From assembly GCA_003586115.2 (NCBI GenBank), contig QVOM02000115.1, positions 7,856,799-7,920,798 of the forward strand: a stretch of DNA of 64,000 nucleotides, read 5' to 3'. The position numbers were made by a program, and so were the translations under genes. The notes beneath the pieces were generated by a model. The model saw nothing but the letters and a program-made list of their open reading frames with translations, did no database searches and was not told where the DNA came from. Numbering within the stretch: the first letter of the stretch is position 1; each line of letters starts with the position of its first letter. This document shows positions 47,301 to 58,062 of this stretch, in pieces. Source of the stretch: Salvator merianae. Taxonomy: Eukaryota; Chordata; Lepidosauria; Squamata; Teiidae.

Positions 47301-48257
47301 TTATCTTATTTTTGGCTATTTTCACCCCCTTTTTTAAATTGATTTTTTTTTTTACAATTTTTACACAAAAAGAAATAACAAATCATAACAAAAAGTAACA
47401 AATCAAAACAAAAACAAATACACCTCGCTACCCAACTACTGCTTATGCACAACAGTTCACAACATTTAGATTATTTTTTCCATTTCTTTCTTTCGTTTTA
47501 GCTGGACCAAAGAGTGAGTCTTGTTATTTCTTCTCTCAGTTCTGCCGGCGCTTGGAGTCTCATTTTCTCCCTTTACTGAAGTCTTTAGTTCACTGGCATA
47601 AGTGGTGAAACCCTTTCTGACTTAAGGTTATGTTTGGAATTTTGTCAATGTGTGATGGGCGTTGGCCCATTTGATTGCTCATCAAACTTCTTCCCTCAAT
47701 TCTTTATATTGTGGAAGGCCATGCTGCAGTAATTCCACTGTACTTGTAAAAGTTAGGTTCCTGAAAAGCCTCCTGATCTACAAAATCAAAAATACAAAAC
47801 AATTGCACTTATGGCTGAGGGATTCAAGGAGCAGATATCTGAAATTTTTCAAAAATAGACACGGATGAAAGGTGCATCTCGCTTCAATCATCTTTATAGC
47901 TCATAGGAATTGATGTTAGATGGAACTGACTTTAACTGCATTTACAGCTCCACTTGAAAGACTTACAAAGGCATGCAGCAAAGGCATTGCAACGATTCAG
48001 GGGAAAAGACACACTTGGCATTGCTTGGCATCTCTGCAAATTCAGAGAACAGCAGCAACCCTGAAAGAACAAATACTGTGTAACTCTACTGGCAGAATGG
48101 AGAGTTGTTCTTCTGTTTGGTGCTGAGGAATCTTCAGGTGATGAAGGTGGGATCAGGTGGATGGTGTCGAAGGGGATGGAGTAGGACGGAGCAGGCCAGT
48201 GAAATGTATGGGGAAGAGAAGTAACCCTGACCCTCCTCCTTCTGTTCTGATTATGAT
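44366..48257. other. Intergenic DNA with short repeats
   Basis: No gene was recognised over about 3.9 kb. A 33-bp unit is tandemly duplicated at 46145-46177 and 46178-46209 (TCTAGGAGCACGGATTGGTC in each). Around 47330-47425 a T-rich stretch followed by TTTTTACACAAAAAGAAATA and AACAAATCA repeats resembles the antisense 3' end of a squamate L1. Open frames of 60-120 codons show no family resemblance. Confidence 0.45.
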
Positions 48258-48536
48258 GTCACAGTCATAGGGCAACTCCACACTGGCTGGCATACTGGAC
48301 CAGCAAGGGTACTAGGAGCCTCCCTTCTGCATGCTGGTGCAGTTCAAAGCAAGCCCCATCAGGGTGTGCAGAAGGGAGGCTCCTAGTACACTTGCTGGTC
48401 TGGCATACCAGCCAGTGTGGAATTGCCCTATGACTGTGACACCCTGATGGGGCTTGCTTTGAACTGCACCAGCATGCAGAAGGGAGGCTCCTAGTACCCT
48501 TGCTGGTCCAGTATGCCAGCTAGTGTGGAATCACCC
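48258..48536. mobile_element. Three-arm foldback MITE
   Basis: The order is arm A (48258-48331), linker L (48332-48366), inverted arm A' (48367-48440), inverted linker L' (48441-48474) and a second inverted arm A' (48475 to about 48536). L and L' are perfect complements over 34 bp and the arms are more than 90 percent alike. A begins GTCACAGTCATAGGGCAACT. So the unit A-L is present as an outer inverted repeat, with an extra inverted copy of A in the middle. The outer GGGCAACTCCACACTGG text is like hAT-type MITE ends. It is non-coding. Confidence 0.8.
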
Positions 48537-48872
48537 ATAGTTTCAATTCTCTCTGACGCTATGCACCAAACACACACAATACTCTAAGTTGGGTTGAGAT
48601 GCGTCACCAGAATGTGGGTGGCCCTTGACATGGGCTGTGGGCTACTGCCCTCAGTCTTGGCAAATTGCTCAATCCAAGCTTACGGTATGTATCAAAAAGT
48701 GTTGTGCAGAAACTGCCTTTGAGCCAAAGCCAACTTTTTGATGACTTTTACTTGCTTATTAAATTTATTTTTCTTTTCCAAATCTGCCAGATTCTCAAGA
48801 CTTACCTATTAAATTCTGTAGTGCAATATTCACTCTTACCCCTCCATCTCGGCTATGTAGCATACTACAGAA

Positions 48873-48903
<31 letters not shown>

Positions 48904-49209
48904 GAGATGTTTTTCTCTCTGCCAATTTACAAAAGCATCTCAACTGATTTCCACAATATGTATACATGATTGAAAAGACTGACAAGTGGCATTCACAAAT
49001 AACATAGAAACCTATTCTTTGGCCTTGTTTTTTTCAAGCTGTTCTAACAATATGCAAGTAAGAAGACAGAGAACTACTGGAAAAGAAGCATCAAATAAAA
49101 ATAAAGGGATTTCTATTCATGTTTAGAATAGTAAAGCAGTGACATCTACTGGCCCACGAATGAAAGTCTTATACTGTAACTCTCTCACACACACAAAAAC
49201 ACACATACA
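48537..49209. other. Intergenic DNA just downstream of BMPR2, with a GA microsatellite
   Basis: A (GA)n tract with one GGG interruption lies at 48871-48907. On the minus strand 49140-49215 is GT-rich (plus: ACACACACAAAAACACACAT), the expected downstream element for the BMPR2 poly(A) site. No gene was recognised. Confidence 0.55.
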
Positions 49210-49228
49210 CACTTTCATGAAGGTGATT

Positions 49229-49234
49229 TTTATT
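49229..49234 (-). terminator. BMPR2: Probable distal poly(A) signal of BMPR2
   Basis: The minus strand has AATAAA here. From about 20 to 80 bases further on it is strongly GT-rich (GTGTGTATGTGTG, GTGTGTGTG), the standard cleavage-stimulating context. Cleavage is predicted near 49205-49218. This places the 3' UTR at about 8.6 kb, close to the roughly 8-kb UTR of mammalian BMPR2. Earlier AATAAA-like sites inside the UTR could give shorter forms. Confidence 0.6.
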
Positions 49235-52200
49235 AAATGGATTAATGTGTCTTTTACAGCAAGCCTTCCATCCACTCTCTTCAAATAACTGCTTTTAAAC
49301 ATTCTGAACCAATTTCTTTGTATCAATACAGTCTCTTCATATAGGTTCATATATACCAAAACATTTTGTTACAAGTATTCATAGAAAACTCTTTAAGTGG
49401 CTTTTAACAATGTCAGCTTTTATAGTGGCATCCACAGATGATAAAAAAGCAGTAAGATTTGTTCTTGATCTATTCTTGTAATACACAGCTTAAACAGCAT
49501 AGCAAAGTACTGATCAGCTTATACAAAGGTAGTAAAATTGATCACTTAGAAATTGAATATTTCAGCAGTTACATGTGAAAAGTCTACATTAATAAAATGA
49601 CTATCAAAACAATTCTTATTAAATGAATAGTTGTGGGTTCTTCCTAACTTCTAGAAAGGTTAACTGTGGACATGGCTGGTAAGTAGCTTAGCACTGTTGC
49701 TTTTAACAGTGAGAGGCTAAGCAGGACTTCAGTGTCTTGGAAACAGTTGCTCAGAATTTGGCCAGTGTTTCAAATCTTCTTTAATGGGCTAAAAGGAACC
49801 CTAAATCAACAGTCTTCAAAAATAGGTTTCAACCACACATGCATGCCAAACAACACATTTTCTCCAGTTTGAAAAAATACTATTCAGTATTGTATAAGCA
49901 ACAGAAACTAAGGCAGAATGAAGAGGGGGATGAAAAGTGGCCATCTGTTTTCTCAGTTTTGAAATTTACATGCAGTTTCTTTATGGGTGAATGCTAAATG
50001 CTACTAAAATAGAATGACTCAGGATACAAACCACCAAGGATACAGTCCATATCACAACAATGGAGCTAAACAAACAGCTGATAGTTGTCAACCTAAGGCT
50101 ACAGAGTTACCAAATGAGAAGCAAGGGTTTTAGAATAAATCAGAAATACTGTTTTGCTACAGACACAAGTCTTGAGGAAACAATAACAGCATCACAAAGT
50201 GCCTTATTTCTGTGTGCTTTCTGTAATCCTCTGTGAATCTAGAAGGTGTGCCAGACTAATGTATTTTATCCCTCTTCTTCTCTTCCTATATTTTACTTCT
50301 TCTTTCGTCTCACCAGACTGGTTCATATGCCATGCCAAACCTACATCCATTACATGCAAAGGACTGCCACAATTCAGTGAACCATCATTCCATCTTCCCT
50401 CCCCTCCAGTGCAGTTAAGAGGACTACTACTTCAAGCATCATCCATAGGGGGGCTTAATAAGCCCCACAGATGAGAAGGGGCTATGATGACATCCAAATG
50501 GCCAGGTGCCTTTGGCCCCAGTTGTCCAGATGTTCTAGCCTCTAAACCACTGCACCCTCCAGCTGACGCTCCCTTATGTTCTTTGAAGGAGGCTCATGGC
50601 CTTCAGACAGGGGGCGCATGTGGATGAATGGAGGAAGGCGGGAGTGTCTTGAGAGCCAAAAGCCCTGCTGAGACTTGCAGTGACAAATAGAAAACAGCTA
50701 ACTTCTGGTGCCATTTTCTGTTGGTCTCTGCCAAGTCCCACCATGGCTCTCACTGCTGCTATCATTAGTTCCAGACCAGCAGCATTCTGGGAGCTGCTAT
50801 GAAGCGTACAGTGTGTCTCCTGCTTGGCCTTCCTTCCCTAACTGGTTGGATTGTTTCAACCAGTTTTTTTTTTAATGCAATCTTGATCCACGTACAAGAA
50901 ACCAGGATTTCTGAAACAAAGAGCAAACATGGCAGAAGTCCTGCTCCAATAAAGGAGAAGAGGGAGTGCCATTGCTTTGATCAGTTTCAATCTATCCATG
51001 GGCTTAGTGCTAAAATATCAGTGCAGTGTTACCTTGCACATTTGGGTGTGGGGAAAGCCCAAATAGAGAAATGCTGCTAGGCTTTGAAGTTGGCAGAGAC
51101 TGTGATGCATTATGGAAGAAAGCACTTTCTGCTACGATCAAAGTCTAGTGTCCAAACATCACCTTCCTCCTCCCTCATTCCCACAATCATTGCTTGAGTC
51201 AGTACAGTATGCAAGCCAGTTGCTGTTGTAATGTGCTTCCTCCTGAATGCTGTATGAGCCTGCCAGGTTCCAAGGCCACTGCACACGTGTTGTTATGAAC
51301 ATTTATGTCGTGATAAATTTCTATAAATCCCTAAGAGCCCTTTGCTGTTACTCTTAGTAATCTATAAAGCAGTTTTGTAAATGGCTATTTCTCACACTCC
51401 TGCAGGGCAAGGCATACTGAAATTGTGGGGAATGTGTGAGTGAGTAAAGCCCAGGAGGTAGGTGTCACATATTGCTGTCTTTACCTGTTGGAGACAAGTA
51501 CTCCTTTACTGCTCAGATACAGTGACAATGATTCTTCTATGATGCAGAACTACGATCTCACCATACTGTTCAAAAAAATAAAGGCAAGCTGCTGAAAATG
51601 GCATTTTAATCATTTTGCTTTAATTAATTGATCTTCCTTAAGGTTGGACAATATTAGCTGAACAGAACTGGGTTACTCTTGACAGTGGCCTGCTGAGAAC
51701 CTGTGCACAAAGGTGGGGAGAAGACGCGCCCTAACTTGTATTTCCACTCTATTGGCAACTGTGGTTCTTATTTATTAATTGTGTTTTTGACAAAATGTAT
51801 AGTCTTGTGGAGGAAGCAGAAAAACATGCTATAAACCTGGTGTGAACAGGGTGTTAGAAGAGTGTTCCGATAAGCATGTGCCTCTGTTCAGTAGCTTCAG
51901 AAAGTTTTAAAGCTATGAAAGATTTGCTCACCATGATTCTTCAAATGAGTGCTGTCACCTCTGCTTCATTTGTTCCAGGAATTTTGAGATGACTCAGAGG
52001 TGACCACAGGCACTCTGATGGGCTTCCCCTGTTGGGAATGGGGCCTCAGTGCTCAGTGATTGTTGGTAAGAGTCCTCTGATTGGAGTCAAAGATAGTTGT
52101 TACTGCTCCCTCTATATTCTCTTGGCCTCAAGATCAAATTGTTTTGGCCGTTAACTGGGTGGAAGGGGACACTGTTGAACATGAGGGAGCACCGTGCAAG

Positions 52201-53219
52201 TACGCAAGTTAGGCACTTTACAAAAAGAATGAATTTTTGCAACTTCAGACAGTGAATATCTCCCCCCGGCCAACACCATATTTTTCAGGCTGAATGTCAG
52301 AGTACCTATACATCTGGGTTCTGGATTACACCAGGCTTAATTTTTCTGACTCGATACCAGTGTATCATGTTTTATGACTCAAACCTGCAAAGGAGCCCTA
52401 AGTTCAAGCCCAAAATGCAGGGGAAAAATATTAAAAGAAAAACACAGAAAATGTTCTTCATTGTATAACTTGACAGAATATGCTTTTATAAACTTTATAC
52501 TGTATTAGTAGGCATACTACAATTATTTTATTACACTGGGGTAATCATATTGAAGAATACAGCAAGTAAACATCCCTTAGCAATGGAGCAGATGCAAAAA
52601 GAACTTCTCATGACTACGCCACAAATACTGTCAATATGCATTTGTTTCAGAGAAAGGAATATCATTTTTCCAAATTTTCTCCCAAGCTTTAGGACTTAGA
52701 ATAAAAAGTGCCTTTGGGAAACAGCACGGAAACTGCAGAATAAGTATGTAGACGTTTAACATTTGCAGTTGCTTAATCAAGTGAAGGAAATATGAACTGC
52801 AGTCCCCAAACAGAACCAATGTCTATATTCAAATATGACAAAGGGGGCATGAGTAACAATATCTGTTAAATCACACAATGCATGCTTTCTACACTCATTC
52901 TCCACAAAGTAAAACCTTGTTTACAATATCTTAAATTTTATTTTAAATTCTTTGCTTACTTGCACAAGTAAGCACAATTAAGAGTGCAGTTGTTTTAAGC
53001 TGTACACTATTTTCCTTTGTTTGAATTATAATACAGGTAAACAATTTTGGTGGAAAAAAAATATAAGGAAAAGAAGAGGCTGCCACAGTAGAAAAACAGC
53101 TTTTCTCTGACAGGGTATAATTGCAACAATTTCTACTCAGAAGCAAATCCCATTGTGATCTATAGTGCTCATTCCCAGGAAAGTCAGATTAAGATTGTAC
53201 TTTTACTTAGCAATGGAAC

Positions 53220-53790
53220 ACTGAAGGTGCATCCAGATGACCTCTAAATCCCACGATTTTCCTGAGGCTCTCTTGGGATTGCCACATGTATCTGTGGCAA
53301 ACTCAACACAGTTCCAGGGTATAGAGGCAAAATCCCAGGATATCACTATACTGGAAAAGAACTGCAAATGCGGGTGTTCAGAAACAGCAATAGAACTTAA
53401 CACGTTTGGCGCTTGCTTCTGGGTTTTCTCCTGACCAAAATACCCTCTGCGCAAGTGTGAGGCTTGGCGCTTGTGCAGTTCTGGACATTTCGCCATTGGA
53501 AGCATCCCGGGAGCAAGTGCCAGACATGGTAAGGTCCCAGGCTTGCCCCAGAATTTCACCCTGCCACCTGGCAGGGCCGGCAAGGACCAATTGTGGGATC
53601 TAAACAAGATCCTGCATTTTCCTCTCACCACCTGGAAGCAGCCTGATATCGGGCTGGCAAACATTTTAAAGAAAACTGTTCTTACAGTTAGGCAAAGAAA
53701 TGCATCAGGTGCCTTTTGTGGTTGCTGTTTGGTGCCATTGAATTGTGGCTGACTTCTGCAACTACACGGATATATCAATGCATATACGGA
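53220..53790. mobile_element. Putative GC-rich transposon insertion inside the BMPR2 3' UTR
   Basis: The composition changes abruptly to CpG-bearing, GC-rich sequence for about 570 bp and open frames appear on both strands, the longest 191 codons on the minus strand (53203-53778). None resembles a known protein. The start (GAAGGTGCATCCAGATGA) has the look of a DNA transposon end in reptiles, but a matching right end was not confirmed. Boundaries and class are uncertain. Confidence 0.35.
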
Positions 53791-56700
53791 AGTGATCCGA
53801 CATTATTTTTCTTTTTGGAAAAAACCAGGGGTCAACCTCTGCCTTCCAGGTCCCTCAGCTATGCCACTCCCCAAGATGCCAACTTACTGCTAGATTACTC
53901 TTAGTAATCTGAAAGAAGAGAGTAATCAGTTTTCTTTTTCCTGGCAACTGTGCAAAGAGCGTGTTGCTTTAAGGGCATGGAAGTGGATGTATTATGTCTC
54001 TCCCTTAAACATTCCTACCTAATACATAAACCTGTGAGGATGTAAGAAATAACAGTAAAATCACTGTACAGTTAAATCCTTCAGTCCTTTTGTTACACTT
54101 TAACATGTAAAATCTTTTGCAGAAGATTACAGCAAAACAGCCAAGCCAAAATTTCTTAACAGTTTTGTTTCTTCATACTCTCCATTTTCTTGTTCTCTGA
54201 GTAGTCTTTTTCACATTGTGGCTAAGTTTTGCATGAAGTTGTAACATTCACAGTCAAATCCCAAGAGGACATGCTGTGAGAAAGTACAGTTTTTGGAGAG
54301 GAAGAGATGCCGGTCCTGAGCTGCAACAAAATTACCGAGCCTGGAGATCCCAAGTGGGAGTCCATCACTTAGTGTTTCCCAAACTCTTTAAATGCGTGAC
54401 ACGAACCTTTGGCTCAGTCAGACTGGACTGACTAGGCAGCTTTCTCCAATGTGTTCCTTTAGAACTTCCAAGGGACTACATTCTGTTTCTTAAAAAATCA
54501 AGTTCCTCAGACTTGTTCTGTAATGATGTAGGAATTGCACGGCTGTTTAAGCTGATACAGCTTCACTTGGCACTTCTTTTTAGAACTTATCTTCAGAACT
54601 TTGTTGTTCCTTGGCTGTGATGCTGGTCCCTATAAAGCAATCTCCAAAGATGGATTGTTTGCTTACTTTTTCAACAGAAAATAGAACATTTTCAAAGGAC
54701 AACTCAGCCCTGCTTAAATAGGAAATTATAACAAGATCTTGCAGGGCCATAACCTCAGTAAATGTACATTGCAGACATTTGAGCCAAAGGTGCTACAAGA
54801 ACTGGCAGTTTAGGGATGCCATGGCCCAAGGAAGGGGAAGGCAAAAATTCTCCATGGTAAAAGCAGTCTAGGATGACATTTCAGCAGGTAAAGTGAGTGA
54901 GTGAAAAAGTGAAATATTTTTTAAATGTTGAAATGTGAGGAAAGAGAGTGAAAGAGAACCTTCACAACACACCTTCATGACACACGCATGATGCAAACAG
55001 TGGATGACAGAGCAGAACCTCAAATAAGGATAAATGGCTATGATTCTTGATGCTGTTCCTTGTTACTTTTTACTCCAGTATCATGTACTACGAGCTTATC
55101 GCATTTAAACCAATGTGTATAATTATCTCCATTAATCTAATCAGAATTATCTAAGTCAGGAAGCATACAAGCAGCGAAAAATGGTTTAGTATTCTTTAGT
55201 TGAAGCACTGAGTCTGATATTCGAAGCATTAAAATGGAAGAAAACTAGAAGTTGCAAAATCAAGAAAACAGCCTGAATTAAACGATTGTCAGAAAAACAA
55301 ACATGGAGATATGCTGAAAAGATTTTGACATGGCAACCAAATAATCATCATGTAAGTCTGGTATCGTAAATCAGAACTAAATCTTTTATTCAGAACCATA
55401 TCATACTGGGTGCTATTTAGTTTATATAGATATGTATTTTGTTAAAACTCTATAAGCTTGAACAGCTATTGATACAACAGAAATTCATGCTGGGACCATG
55501 ACCAGCAAGTTTACGCATTGAGTGTTTTCTGTCTAAGCAGATACTTCTATTCATTTTCAAGACGGCACCTTAAAATGGTCAGACAGTTTCTGGTTGTTCA
55601 CAGATATGTACTGTTAAATGTGTTCTAAACATTTTCCTGAACAAAACCCCGATATGCTCTTGTTAGAGGCATAAGTAAGTGCTCTAAAGGGCAATTAATG
55701 CAAAAAGGAAAAATCTGAAAGAATCACATAACTCCCATTCACATATTAGGGGTAGATTTCTACCCCAGGCTACGTGGAAAGCTGATTATTCTGTGGTCTT
55801 TAATCCTACAGTCTTGTACATTTAGGACACTGTTAGGGAGCCTCTTGGGAGCAAACCCAGTAAAAAACAGCTTTCTAGGATGCATGGGTTGGCCTCCAGG
55901 GGAAAAACCCTACCTAAGGGGTACAAATCTACCCCAATATCTGTTAATATAACTTCTTGACAGCACTTTTTCTGTGTTTTAATGCTTTTGAGACCTCCTT
56001 GCAAATGATCTATTCTCTTATATTGATCTGGATTTTACTTATCTCATTGGCCTGACTGATAGCTAAAAAAATCATTTTTCAGACTTGCTGGGTCTACAGG
56101 CAATTATCTCAACAGGGTCACTCCTTTGAAACCTTCCACAATCAAGCATTTTTTTAAAAAAACATTGCACACATTAACTCTTTCAGAGCGAATTAACTTT
56201 TTCCTGGCAATTTTTAGAGTTTCTACACAGAATTAGATGGAATTAATTTGCCTCTAAATTAAAAGTTTTGGCATATCAAAGCTTTAATATATTTTGTCAG
56301 GGTTAATTGTAGGCTATTATATTGAACTACTGAACTTTAACGATCAAGGGAGGAAGTATACACCTATTTATTATGGCTGATTTTGTTGTTTTCAATCTAC
56401 CTGACAAATGTAAAATCATGATTTTTTTTTCACACATGTGAACAAGGGTTAATACTCCATTTTAAGACTACCATCCTATGCATGGAAGAAGTCCCATTTA
56501 TCGCAGGAAGATTTATTCCTGAAAAGACATTCATAGGAATGTGCTATAAATCAGCCAACTGCACACTGGCAACCTGACGCAAACTGATCTATTATGCAGT
56601 GAAAAAGTAACAGAGACTTATAGGAACTCATCACATGATTATCATGCAAGTGAGACCATGTTGTAGAGCTTTTACTAAAAACCTGTCATAGTGACCTACC

Positions 56701-57811
56701 TAAAGTTTAAGATAACTTATCAAGATTAGGCAAAAAAAATTACTTTTCAATATGCACCAAAAGCATTCATTAAGGAAAAATGTACATAAATACAAACAAT
56801 AATTAACTCTCAAATTGTATAAAAATGAAAATGAAAATGGCAGGCATTTGGGCCAATATACACTCACAAAAGTTGCAATTCTCACATGCATCTTGGCTTT
56901 GTGAAAGAGATAAATCTATTCCATGTAGAACTTTCTAAGTTTGTAAACTTCTTAATGGGAAACAGTGTTTGTCAAGTATCAAACTTAATCTACCTCTATT
57001 CATTGTACAAATTGACCCTTTGATCAATGCTTTCTTACTTAGAATTTTCCAAATGAAGAAAGCTGAAATTTGCTTACTTGGAAGGATGGGGGAAAGTAAT
57101 TAAAGCCCTTTTTAAGGCAGGGAAAATCATGCATTAACTGTGACCTTAGAGCACACATAGTGATAGATACAAGTAGTTGCTTTAAGCTGATTATCCTGTA
57201 CAGAGTTCACAGTTGGGAATTACTGGCTGCCGAATTGTTAAGTTTAAAACAAAAACAAAAAGTCAACCCCTTATAATGTAGTATACTGTGAACTACAGAC
57301 TATTGCACATTTCAACATAACACAAGTGGAAAATAGGGAGGTCAAAAGATAATACACTCTGTCACATAGAAACATACAAACAAGCTTGTGCACAGAACTC
57401 AAAACATGAATAGCAGACACCACTGTAGCCAGCTGGCTTATGCATTTAGTGACCTTTAGAAACCGGTCCAAAATGATTATCAGCAATACTTTTTCTGTTT
57501 TTGTTTTTTAAAAAAAATATTTTGAGACCACATCATTTGATACACATATATATAATTCTGTGGTCAGGAACAGACAGATGTAATTTTGCAGTACTGTACT
57601 AAATAAAAAGTGCAAAAAACATTTAAAAAAAGAGAACAAAATTAAAAATATGGAAGCATAAGCTAAAAATTGTCTGCATAGCTGAAATCTATTTAAAGCA
57701 AGTCCTCAGTAAGGGATGCTGACAGAAGAAAGCAGTTTTTTCAAAAAAAAAAAAAGTCTTCCACGTTTAACAGAATGCAAAAATGTCATTTTTTTGTCAG
57801 CTTTTAACTTT

Positions 57812-58062
57812 TCACAGACAGTTCACTCCTGTATCCTTAGACACCATAGTTGTGGCAATACCTCCTTCTATGAGGTAAACAGCTGTGCTGGACTTAGAAC
57901 TGACCATCCTATCACTACCATTGTTGTTGACCTCACAGTCCATTGGCTCTGTGGAGACGACCCATGTTGAAGGACGCCACCGTTTAAGGGAATACGGTGT
58001 TTTCACACGTTTCTTGATCTTTTCTCCTGAGCCAGATTTGCCATCTAGGGATGACTCACTCA
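57812..58062 (-). CDS. BMPR2: BMPR2, last coding exon (exon 13)
   Basis: Encodes the final 83 residues of the BMP type 2 receptor, a transmembrane Ser/Thr kinase that binds BMPs and phosphorylates type 1 receptors to activate SMAD1/5/8. The part here is the end of the long cytoplasmic tail. The protein reads [40 protein letters not shown], and ends [10 protein letters not shown] followed by TGA. The acceptor is a T-rich tract then AG at 58063-58064. The exon has 251 coding bases including the stop, the same as human from memory, and joins exon 12 in phase 1 to give [12 protein letters not shown]. No frameshift is seen. A GTG-initiated frame starting at 58063 is an artefact of the splice site. 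Confidence 0.97.

Larger units (their letters stand above)
49210..57811 (-). other. BMPR2: BMPR2 3' untranslated region (inferred extent)
   Basis: The region runs from the stop codon at 57812-57814 to the predicted poly(A) site. It is AT-rich with few recognisable repeats, as expected of a conserved long UTR. Exceptions are a GC-richer insert at about 53220-53790 and a possible degraded tRNA-type SINE on the minus strand near 50480-50565. Seed matches GCACTTT (miR-17 family) occur on the minus strand at plus 50196-50202, 52705-52711 and 57607-57613, and ATAAGCT (miR-21) at 49516-49522 and 55093-55099. Both microRNAs are known regulators of mammalian BMPR2. The extent is inference, because the transcript itself is not visible. 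Confidence 0.6.

Noticed and set aside
53203..53778. 191-codon minus-strand frame as a gene
   Set aside because: No family resemblance. It is located in the BMPR2 3' UTR within a GC-rich likely repeat.
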